DNA of 6,441 bases, from positions 1 to 6,441 of the forward strand of contig JAMWZF010000179.1 in NCBI GenBank assembly GCA_024304875.1. The letters run 5' to 3'. Made by a program: the position numbers and the translations under genes. The DNA comes from Paracoccaceae bacterium (GTDB lineage: Bacteria > Pseudomonadota > Alphaproteobacteria > Rhodobacterales > Rhodobacteraceae). The notes under the pieces are model-generated. The model was not told where the DNA came from. It worked only from the letters and a program-made list of their open reading frames with translations, and did not search any database. This document shows positions 1-6,441 of this stretch, one piece after another. Numbering within the stretch: position 1 is the first letter of the stretch; every line of letters begins with the position of its first letter.

Positions 1-55
1 AGGACCCGCAGCCGAAATTGTCGCCCGCCACGATGATCTTGGCGTCGCGGTAGGC
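1..55 (-). repeat. Exact 55-bp copy of an internal leuD segment at the window edge
   Basis: All 55 bases are identical to 1213-1267 and in the same orientation. Identity ends abruptly at position 56 (G here, C at 1268). On the minus strand the segment encodes LeuD residues from Ala64 onward, including the DNFGCGSS signature. The repeat ends exactly at the window edge, so its true leftward extent cannot be seen. Confidence 0.97.
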
Positions 56-490
56 GTAGGAGATGCCTGCCGCCGTGCGCACCGAGGCGACGAGCGCATC
101 GTTGGCGTTCTCGGGCAGCATCAGCACGATCAGGCGGACCGGCGAATAGGGAAAGTCGATCAGGTGGCCGAGGTCGGTCCCGATCACGCTGAACGCGCGG
201 GTCAGGGTCGAGGGATCGGTCCTGCCCCGGCAGATCACCGCGAGGGCGAAGACCGTGGCGAAAAGGGCGAGGAACCGGATCCGGTTGAACGGCGGCGCGT
301 CCCGGAACTCGACGAAGCTGGGGTAGGCGGAGTTGTATTCCACGAAGGTGAAGACCGCGGCGACGAGGGCGACGAGAGCCACGATGACCGCCGTGTCGCT
401 GTGCGTGCTGGGCAGCAGCAGCGAGGGCATGCCGATCAGCAGCAAAACGATCAGGGCGCGCCCGAGCGCGGTGGTCAGCCGTGAAATCAC
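2..490 (-). CDS. Conserved membrane protein of roseobacter type, 3' end replaced by a leuD fragment
   Basis: The reading frame starts at GTG 490, with AGGGA a few bases upstream (about 498-502) and an in-frame stop at 503-505, so this start is well supported. The native part is 145 residues (490 down to 56). It has hydrophobic segments at about residues 10-27, 32-50 and 73-87, and the motif FRDAPPFNRIRF at 62-73. The family is unnamed; I recall similar proteins near leu genes in Rhodobacteraceae, running to roughly 250 residues, but this is from memory. Function is unknown; it is probably an inner-membrane protein. At Tyr145 the frame passes straight into a leuD-derived segment (AYRDAKIIVAG...) that runs off the window edge, so the true C-terminus is not visible. 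The fusion is in frame, but I suspect a misassembly or a duplication junction rather than a normal gene end. It lies downstream of leuD on the same strand but 360 bp away, so probably not in the same transcript. Confidence 0.75.
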   Translation of the reverse strand, partial: MISRLTTALGRALIVLLLIGMPSLLLPSTHSDTAVIVALVALVAAVFTFVEYNSAYPSFVEFRDAPPFNRIRFLALFATVFALAVICRGRTDPSTLTRAFSVIGTDLGHLIDFPYSPVRLIVLMLPENANDALVASVRTAAGISYAYRDAKIIVAGDNFGCGS

Positions 491-850
491 TGCTCGTTCC
501 CTTCAAACTGGTCGGGCGCGATGCAAAGCCGCCCCCCTGTCCCGGTCTGAACCCCGCAAATTGTCGCAGGATACCTCATCTTTGCCATAATCTTGCCCAG
601 TTCATGGAACGCATCAAGACATCCGTCAGGTGAGGCAAAGAACGGGGCGGTTTTGCGGCAATTGTGGTGCGGCTTTGCAACCATTTCTGGGCGCTGATGT
701 GGCAGGATGAATTCCGAGGGCCACACCAGGTAAGGTTAATGGCCCCCGACCACTACATGAAGTGCCGGGGGCGAAATCCTGATCGTTAACACCGGTTTAA
801 CCACCAGCGCAAAATGAGGGCGATTGATCCGCCCCTTCCCGCCGGTCCGG
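491..850. other. Gap between leuD and the membrane-protein gene; no convincing gene
   Basis: This 360-bp gap follows the leuD stop and precedes the GTG at 490. Its central part (about 550-720) is less GC-rich than the genes around it, as expected for non-coding DNA with a promoter. A 79-codon minus-strand frame (487-726) exists, but it starts at GTG with no clear ribosome site, lacks the strong third-position G/C bias of the real genes, and looks like nothing I know. A weak minus-strand promoter candidate is TTGATG with GATTAT 19 bp later (about 592-622), too poor to list separately. The hairpin at 742-772 is listed on its own. An imperfect inverted repeat, GTTAACACCGGTTTAAC, lies at 785-801. 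Confidence 0.6.
742..772. terminator. Strong GC hairpin downstream of leuD, possible terminator
   Basis: GCCCCCG (742-748) pairs with CGGGGGC (766-772), and after a small internal bulge CACT (751-754) pairs with AGTG (761-764), leaving a six-base loop. It lies about 80-110 bases past the leuD stop in the direction of transcription. There is no T-run after it on either strand (the minus strand continues CATTAACC), so it may instead stabilise the leuCD mRNA 3' end or work with Rho. Confidence 0.5.
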
Positions 851-1455
851 TCAGACCCAGGGCCGCGCCTGGGCCGCCTGATCCTCGAAGCTATCGATCG
901 CCGCCCCCTTTTCGAGCGTCAGTCCGATGTCGTCGAGACCGTTGAGAAGGCAGTGCTTGCGCCAGGGGTCGATGTCGAACCGGACCGTGCCGCCGTCCGG
1001 CCCGGTGATCACCTGCTCCTCGAGGTCGACGGTCAGGACCGCGTTCGACCCGCGCTCGGCGTCGTCCATCAACTTGTCCACGTCCTCCTGCGGAAGGACG
1101 ATGGGCAGGATGCCGTTCTTGAAGCAGTTGTTGTAGAAGATGTCGGCGAAGCTGGTGGAGATCACGCAGCGGATGCCGAAATCCAGCAGCGCCCAGGGCG
1201 CATGCTCGCGCGAGGACCCGCAGCCGAAATTGTCGCCCGCCACGATGATCTTGGCGTCGCGGTAGGCCGGCTTGTTCAGGACGAAGTCGGGAATCTCGTT
1301 GCCCTGATCGTCGTAGCGCATCTCGTCGAAGAGGTTCACGCCGAGCCCCGACCGCTTGATCGTCTTGAGGAACTGCTTGGGGATGATCATGTCGGTGTCG
1401 ATGTTGTAGAGCGGCATGGGCGCCGCGACACCGGTGAGCTTGTCGAACTTTTCCA

Positions 1456-1456
<1 letters not shown>
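851..1456 (-). CDS. leuD: 3-isopropylmalate dehydratase small subunit
   Basis: This is the small subunit of isopropylmalate isomerase (EC 4.2.1.33), which with LeuC converts 2-isopropylmalate to 3-isopropylmalate in cytoplasmic leucine synthesis. The product is 201 residues, the usual length for the family, and complete. It shows the aconitase swivel-domain signatures: YNIDTDMIIPKQFL at about 17-30, the DNFGCGSSREHAPWAL block at 75-90, and the STSFADIFYNNCFKNGILP block at 100-118. The start ATG at 1456 overlaps the leuC stop by one base (TGATG), a coupled-translation arrangement. Residues 64 to about 82 are encoded by the 55-bp segment that reappears at the left window edge. Identification of the family is firm; a stand-alone homoaconitase-type role is unlikely given the leuC partner directly upstream. 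Confidence 0.97.
1213..1267 (-). repeat. leuD-internal partner of the 55-bp edge repeat
   Basis: This is the intact copy inside leuD, encoding residues 64 to about 82. The distance between the two copies is 1,212 bp, a multiple of three, so the reading frame is kept across the junction at 55/56. Confidence 0.97.
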
Positions 1457-2859
<1,403 letters not shown>

Positions 2860-3019
2860 GGCGTCCTCTTTCCGGTTGAGGAATGGGTGTGTCGTCACGA
2901 ATGGGCGCAAAGCCCGCGGGCGCGGATCAGGGCCGGGCGAGGGCTGACCGCAGGGCGCCGTAAAACCGCCAGGGCAGGCGGGACCGGTCATCCATGTCGA
3001 CAATACGCGTCATGGCCGT

Positions 3020-3048
3020 GACATACGCCCGTCCCGCGCGCCGTTCAA
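3020..3048 (-). promoter_or_regulatory. Candidate leuCD promoter
   Basis: Read on the minus strand, TTGAAC (3043-3048) is followed after exactly 17 bp by TATGTC (3020-3025). The -35 box is good; the -10 box keeps only TAT. It would give a leader of about 150 bases before leuC. It was found by eye, so it is tentative. Confidence 0.35.
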
Positions 3049-3054
3049 GCAGAC

Positions 3055-3116
3055 GTTGACAGGCCGCTTCCGCAGCGGAAACTGACTCCGGGGTAATGTG
3101 GGGTGCGGAAGTTGAC
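3055..3116. promoter_or_regulatory. Palindrome and direct repeats between leuC and the propeller gene, candidate operator
   Basis: A perfect 13-bp palindrome, TTCCGC-A-GCGGAA, lies at 3068-3080. Its right half extends to GCGGAAACTGAC (3075-3086), which recurs as GCGGAAGTTGAC at 3105-3116, 30 bp on and covering the GTG start of the propeller gene. A consensus-like TTGACA at 3056-3061 could be a plus-strand -35 box, which would place the palindrome between -35 and -10, but no good -10 box is seen at 16-18 bp. This suggests a repressor site for the plus-strand gene; the regulator is unknown. Confidence 0.3.
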
Positions 3117-4404
3117 ACGATTGACGACGGTGCTGGCGCTGGGCTGGGCGATGACCGGCCCGGCGGTGGCGGAACCTTTCGAGGAGGCCACCGCGCGCAG
3201 CGCGGCCTTCGCAGAGGCCTCGGTGGAGCTCACTAGGCTCGGCCGCCGGGCACAGGCCATCGCCGCGGCGCTGAAGGGCCTGCCCGCGGGGGCGGAGGAG
3301 CCGGACCTCGAACCCTTCGCAGCGGCCGAGACCGCGCTCTTCCGGGCCATCGCCGCGCGGGTGGTCGTCTCCGACGGCAACGTCAACGTCTTCATCACGA
3401 CGTCACCGGACGGAAACCGCGTCGTGACCGGCGGCTTCGGCCAGGGTCCCAATGGCGAGGCACCGGCGCCCTACCTGCTGCACGATCCGCTGTCCGGCAC
3501 CGTGATCGCCGAACTTGCCCCCTTCGAAGCGGTGGCCAGCGACGTCTACGGTCCGGGGGCGCCTCCAGCCGTTTCGCCGGACGGATCGGAGTTTGCGTTC
3601 TGGCACATGACCCGGGGCGAGGTCCTGCGGTTCGCCGCCCGGGACGGCGCCGCCCTGCCGACCTTTGCCGGAGCGGGGGACGGGCCGGGCTACGTCATCG
3701 GCTATTCGTCGGATGGAACGACCCTGGCTGCAGAGCAGGGCGGCCGGATCGGCATCTGGTCCATCCCGGACGGCGGTCTCGTCCGCAGCCTCGGCGTGCC
3801 GTCCGACGTCCGCACGATCCGATGGCTGCCGGACGGCCGGCTTGTCGGACTTCGCGTGGAGGGCTGGGACCCGGACGCGCCCGCCTCTCTCTGGGTTCAC
3901 GACCTGGAACCCGAGGCCGAGTGGGACCTGGCGCTGGACCTGACCGGGCAGGTGAGCGGCCTGTCCCAGTACATTCAGACGTCGGACTGGGGGCCGCAGC
4001 TGCTCCTCGATGCCGACACGCGGGTCTACCTCGCCGATCTCGCCGCCGATCGGGTCGTCGATCTGGGCGGGACGGGCAATTCCTTTCATCGCTTCATCCG
4101 AAACGGCGACGCGGTCGCCGTGCTGGTCAGGGGCGGCGGGTTCTTCGGCCTCGGCGGCGCGCTCGTGCTTCGCGTGACGGACCTGACCGGCGCCGAACTG
4201 GGGGCCGAGACGCGGGACTGGGCCGTCTTCGACCAGTTCGTCACCACGTCCGACGCCGCACCCGACAATTTCCCCTTCGTCCGCAAGTATCCCTACCTGG
4301 CCGACGACGTGCCCCTCGGCACCGACCTGGTGGCGCTGGCCGAAAGCCTGCTCGACCCCGAGACGCTGGCCGAGGTCGCCGCCGAGCGGGTCGATCCCGA
4401 CTGA
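3103..4404 (+). CDS. Exported WD40-like beta-propeller protein
   Basis: The product is 433 residues and contains no cysteine. It begins with a typical Sec signal peptide: positive n-region MRKLTR, hydrophobic core at 8-20, and likely cleavage after AVA23. Residues about 27-88 look helical and Ala/Glu/Arg-rich. From about 93 onward come propeller-type repeats with SPDG-like turns (SPDG 101, SPDG 158, SSDG 202, LPDG 242) and strand ends such as IGIWS (216-220) and LWVHDL (263-268). The segment before the first blade (GLPAG...ETALFRAIAAR) resembles the linker preceding WD40 repeats in caspase- or NTPase-fused proteins, but no such enzyme domain is present. It probably acts in the periplasm as a binding scaffold; the partner is unknown. 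The GTG start has only a weak ribosome site; TTG 3112 is an alternative. It is divergent from leuC and convergent with the next gene. Confidence 0.85.
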   Translation: MRKLTRLTTVLALGWAMTGPAVAEPFEEATARSAAFAEASVELTRLGRRAQAIAAALKGLPAGAEEPDLEPFAAAETALFRAIAARVVVSDGNVNVFITTSPDGNRVVTGGFGQGPNGEAPAPYLLHDPLSGTVIAELAPFEAVASDVYGPGAPPAVSPDGSEFAFWHMTRGEVLRFAARDGAALPTFAGAGDGPGYVIGYSSDGTTLAAEQGGRIGIWSIPDGGLVRSLGVPSDVRTIRWLPDGRLVGLRVEGWDPDAPASLWVHDLEPEAEWDLALDLTGQVSGLSQYIQTSDWGPQLLLDADTRVYLADLAADRVVDLGGTGNSFHRFIRNGDAVAVLVRGGGFFGLGGALVLRVTDLTGAELGAETRDWAVFDQFVTTSDAAPDNFPFVRKYPYLADDVPLGTDLVALAESLLDPETLAEVAAERVDPD

Positions 4405-4414
4405 CCGGTCCGGT
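4404..4414. repeat. Small palindrome in the 13-bp gap between convergent genes
   Basis: ACCGG-T-CCGGT spans the end of the propeller stop codon and most of the 13-bp gap before the stop of the minus-strand gene. It is too short, and lacks a T-run, to be a standard terminator, so the two transcripts probably overlap at their 3' ends. Confidence 0.4.
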
Positions 4415-4417
4415 GGT

Positions 4418-4792
4418 TCAGCCGTTGCCGGGCGGCAGGAAGGTGACGGTCAGGCGGTAGTCCTCGGCGCGGGGAGAGCGGAACAGCTGGTTCACCCGCA
4501 CCTCGACCCGCTGCGATTCCGGCACCATGTCGATCCGCTCCTGCGCGTCGTTCGCGTTGAAGCCGTCGTTGTAGCTGAACACCACGTTGGTGCCCTCGAC
4601 CTCGATCCGCAGGTTGTTGTCGTGACCGGTCATGTCGAGCAGGTAGCAGTCGTAGCCTTCGGACGGCACGCTGCCGGTGAGCGCGCCCGAGGTATAGCCC
4701 TGCGGAAAGGTGACGACGGAACAGGACTGGGCCGCGGCCTGCAACGGACCGAACGACAGCAATGCGGCGGCAATGGCGATGTGAAGACGCAT
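4418..4792 (-). CDS. Small exported protein with two cysteines, beta-rich
   Basis: The product is 124 residues. It starts with a clear Sec signal peptide (MRLHIAIAAALLSFGPLQAAAQ), with likely cleavage near AAA/AQ at 21-22, giving a mature domain of about 100 residues. The mature part has just two cysteines, C24 and C49, which could form a disulfide in the periplasm. Alternating hydrophobic stretches (LRIEVEG 61-67, NVVFSYNDGF 69-78, RVEVRVNQLF 95-104, YRLTVTF 112-118) suggest a beta-sandwich, with a layout like small periplasmic PPC-like or PliG-type lysozyme-inhibitor proteins; this is inference from pattern only. The start at ATG 4792 is preceded by a purine-rich GGGGGAAGGG site. A candidate promoter lies just upstream. 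It is divergent from the MscS-family gene and convergent with the propeller gene. Confidence 0.85.
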   Translation of the reverse strand: MRLHIAIAAALLSFGPLQAAAQSCSVVTFPQGYTSGALTGSVPSEGYDCYLLDMTGHDNNLRIEVEGTNVVFSYNDGFNANDAQERIDMVPESQRVEVRVNQLFRSPRAEDYRLTVTFLPPGNG

Positions 4793-4821
4793 GAAACCCT
4801 TCCCCCTATGTTGGCGCCTTG

Positions 4822-4850
4822 ACCTTAACGCAAGGGAAGCGCTGCGACAA
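4822..4850 (-). promoter_or_regulatory. Candidate promoter for the small exported protein gene
   Basis: On the minus strand, TTGTCG (4845-4850) and TAAGGT (4822-4827) are separated by 17 bp, which would give a leader of roughly 20 bases before ATG 4792. Immediately next to it on the plus strand is TTGACG (4851-4856), so two -35-like boxes lie back to back (CGACAATTGACG). The plus-strand box has no good -10 partner. Confidence 0.4.
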
Positions 4851-4936
4851 TTGACGTGGCGACGGGCCCTTGCCCTGTCCCGATCGCCGGCCCATCCTGA
4901 GGGTGGAACGACCGCGACAGGCCAATCGGGAGGCCG

Positions 4937-6271
4937 ATGGAAGGCGACGAAACTCCGGACCTGGCCGAACAGGCCAATGCCCTGCTGGAGGCAGGCAAGG
5001 GGCTCTGGGGCCAGGCTGTCACCTTTTTCGAAGGGCTGCTCCGGCCCTGGAACGCCTACCAGATCGCGATCGTCCTGGCGCTGCTGCTGGCGGCGAACGT
5101 CATCGGCCGGCTTCTCCAGCCGCGCTTCCACGACTGGATGCGGAGCCGCGAGGGATGGCCCAAGTGGCGGCTTCGGGTGCTGCTGGTCATGCACAAGCGC
5201 CTGCGCGGGATCGTCTTCGTCCTGCTGATCTGGGTGACCTACCTGGCGATGCAGGAGTGGACCTGGCCCAGCCGGTCCTACCTGATCGGCATCGCCGCGA
5301 CCCTCGCCACGGCCTGGCTCTTCGTCGCGCTGGCGACCCGGCTGATCGGCAATTCCTTCGTGCGGTCCATCGTGCGCTACGGCGCCTGGGCCTGGGTGAC
5401 GCTGAACATCCTCGACCTGACGGACGAGGCCATCGCGGTGATGGACGGCCTCGCGATCCGGATCGGCGAGATGCGCCTGTCGGTCTGGCTGGTCCTGCAG
5501 GCGGCGATGATCCTCGCCCTCTTCGTGATCGTCGCGCGGTTCCTGACCCGGACGACGACCGCGCGGATCCAGCGGTCCGAGGACCTGTCCCCCTCGATGC
5601 AGGTGCTGATCGGCAAGGTCCTGCAGATCGTGCTCTACGGCGTCGCCATCTTCGCGGGCCTCTCGGCGGTGGGCTTCGACCTGACCGGCCTGGCAGTCCT
5701 GTCGGGCGCCATCGGCGTCGGCATCGGCTTCGGCCTGCAGAAGGTGGTGTCGAACCTGATCTCGGGCGTCATCATCCTGATGGACAAGTCGATCAAGCCC
5801 GGCGACGTGATCAGCGTGGGCGAGACCTTCGGCTGGATCAACGCCCTCGGCGCGCGCTACGTCTCCATCACCACGCGGGACGGCAAGGAGTACCTGATCC
5901 CGAACGAGGACCTGATCACGACGCAGGTCGTCAACTGGTCCCATTCCAACGACTTCGTCCGGCTCGACATCTACTTCGGCACCTCCTACGCGGACGATCC
6001 CCACAAGGTGCGCAAGATCGCCATCGAGGCGTCCAAGGGGGTCGAGAGGGTCCTGACCCACCGCCCGCCGGTCTGCCACATCGTCGGCTTCGGGGATTCG
6101 AGCGTGGACTACATCCTGCGGTTCTGGATCACCGATCCAACCGGGGGCCTGACCAACATCCGCGGCAACGTCTACCTGGCGCTTTGGGACGCCTTCCAGG
6201 AAAACGGCATCTCGATCCCCTTCCCGCAGCGCGAGGTGCGGATGCTGGGCGATGCGCCGGTGATCGACTAG
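4937..6271 (+). CDS. MscS-family mechanosensitive ion channel
   Basis: The product is 444 residues: a small-conductance mechanosensitive channel family protein of the inner membrane, expected to release solutes when membrane tension rises on osmotic downshock. Likely membrane segments are at about 41-60, 90-106, 114-136, 183-203, 225-245 and 250-282, with a possible one near 145-160; this is more than the three of E. coli MscS. The last is the pore helix, with the Gly/Ala pattern GAIGVGIGFGLQKVVSN at 257-273, followed by the beta domain (KPGDVISVG at 287-295, PNEDL 322-326, VVNWS 331-335) and the alpha/beta cytoplasmic cage ending in IPFPQREVR (427-435). No nucleotide-binding domain is attached. 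ATG 4937 is preceded by GGGAGG with a short spacing of about three bases. Transport activity is inferred from the family, and the exact subfamily is not assigned. Confidence 0.95.
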   Translation: MEGDETPDLAEQANALLEAGKGLWGQAVTFFEGLLRPWNAYQIAIVLALLLAANVIGRLLQPRFHDWMRSREGWPKWRLRVLLVMHKRLRGIVFVLLIWVTYLAMQEWTWPSRSYLIGIAATLATAWLFVALATRLIGNSFVRSIVRYGAWAWVTLNILDLTDEAIAVMDGLAIRIGEMRLSVWLVLQAAMILALFVIVARFLTRTTTARIQRSEDLSPSMQVLIGKVLQIVLYGVAIFAGLSAVGFDLTGLAVLSGAIGVGIGFGLQKVVSNLISGVIILMDKSIKPGDVISVGETFGWINALGARYVSITTRDGKEYLIPNEDLITTQVVNWSHSNDFVRLDIYFGTSYADDPHKVRKIAIEASKGVERVLTHRPPVCHIVGFGDSSVDYILRFWITDPTGGLTNIRGNVYLALWDAFQENGISIPFPQREVRMLGDAPVID

Positions 6272-6312
6272 GGCGCCCGGCCGCCGCCGCCGCGCCCGGA
6301 CCCATCCGTCGA

Positions 6313-6355
6313 GGGGGGCGCCGCCCCCCGCCTTCGGCCCCCCCGAGGTATTTTT
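6313..6355 (+). terminator. GC hairpin and T-run after the MscS-family gene
   Basis: GGGGGG (6313-6318) pairs with CCCCCC (6324-6329) around a five-base loop. A second short hairpin (GCC TTC GGC) and a C-run follow, then TATTTTT at 6349-6355. The T-run is about 20 bases after the first stem, so this is not a textbook intrinsic terminator, but it starts about 40 bp past the gene end and is of the kind often seen between roseobacter genes. Confidence 0.5.
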
Positions 6356-6418
6356 GGGCGAAAAGAGGAGTGGGGACGCGCCTCTTTTCCCCTCTTTTCG
6401 CTCCAATACCTCGGGGGG
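6339..6418. repeat. Long imperfect inverted repeat, likely bidirectional terminator element
   Basis: The outer arms CCCCCCGAGGTATT (6339-6352) and AATACCTCGGGGGG (6405-6418) match over 14 bp. After a 5/3-base internal loop, GCGAAAAGAGG (6358-6368) pairs with CCTCTTTTCGC (6391-6401) over 11 bp. The right side carries CCTCTTTTC twice (6381-6389 and 6391-6399), so the inner stem can form in two registers. It looks like two copies of one intergenic element (CCGAGGTATT...GCGAAAAGAGG) facing each other, as expected if a minus-strand gene beyond the window converges on the MscS-family gene. Confidence 0.75.
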
Positions 6419-6436
6419 CCGGGGGGCCGGGGGGCC
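6413..6436 (+). repeat. Tandem repeat of GGGGGGCC, three copies
   Basis: Three perfect copies of the octamer lie at 6413-6420, 6421-6428 and 6429-6436, followed by CGGAG at the window end. The first copy overlaps the right arm of the inverted repeat. The three G-runs of six could fold as a G-quadruplex and are prone to slippage and sequencing or assembly error. Confidence 0.85.
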
Positions 6437-6441
6437 CGGAG

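Noticed and set aside
487..726. 79-codon minus-strand frame overlapping the start of the membrane-protein gene
   Set aside because: It has a GTG start without a clear ribosome site, mixed third-position bases unlike neighbouring genes, no recognisable domain, and lies in the less GC-rich part of the gap.
2927..3118. 63-codon minus-strand frame upstream of leuC, containing an inner 28-codon ATG frame (3014-2927) that could be a leucine leader peptide
   Set aside because: Only three scattered Leu codons in the inner frame, no run of Leu codons, and no terminator hairpin with a T-run before leuC; the small GGGC/GCCC stem near 2904-2916 is too weak for an attenuator.
4793..6406. Minus-strand extension of the small exported gene frame across the whole MscS-family gene (662 codons in all)
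   Set aside because: The extension is rich in Asp, Arg, His, Gln and Pro with no domain, the usual antisense shadow of a GC-rich gene. The real gene begins at 4792 with a ribosome site and signal peptide.
6313..6441. Possible CRISPR array or insertion-sequence end in the repeat-rich right edge
   Set aside because: The repeats are short inverted arms and a GC octamer with no spacer structure, no transposase fragment and no visible target duplication.

Overview
The window looks like chromosomal DNA from a GC-rich alphaproteobacterium, most likely Rhodobacterales (the Roseobacter/Rhodobacteraceae group). This rests on the style of LeuC and LeuD, on a short membrane protein that I recall from roseobacters near leu genes, on the strong G/C bias at third codon positions, and on an intergenic palindromic GC element of a type common in that group. 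No database search was possible.

Layout from left to right. (1) Positions 1-55 are an exact copy of an internal leuD segment (1213-1267), fused in frame to a minus-strand membrane-protein gene that starts at 490. (2) A 360-bp gap (491-850) holds one strong hairpin and no convincing gene. (3) leuD (851-1456) and leuC (1456-2859) form a minus-strand operon overlapping by one base; together they make isopropylmalate isomerase for leucine synthesis. (4) A divergent regulatory gap (2860-3102) has a candidate leuCD promoter and a 13-bp palindrome. (5) A plus-strand gene for an exported, cysteine-free beta-propeller protein (3103-4404) converges, with a 13-bp gap, on (6) a minus-strand gene for a small exported two-cysteine protein (4418-4792). 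(7) The latter is transcribed divergently from a plus-strand mechanosensitive channel gene of the MscS family (4937-6271). (8) The right end (6272-6441) is a dense cluster of GC hairpins, a long imperfect inverted repeat and a GGGGGGCC tandem repeat.

How the genes fit together. leuCD is ordinary core metabolism. The right half is a set of envelope genes: a secreted propeller, a small secreted beta-rich protein and an osmotic-stress channel. They do not form one operon, and no shared pathway can be shown from sequence.

I found no convincing new biological system. The observation most worth checking is the exact 55-bp duplication at the left edge. It is either a de Bruijn assembly artefact (55 is a common k-mer size) or the junction of a real 1,212-bp tandem duplication or circle that would create a membrane-protein/LeuD fusion. 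The window may be a whole short contig, with the left end at this repeat and the right end in low-complexity G-rich DNA.
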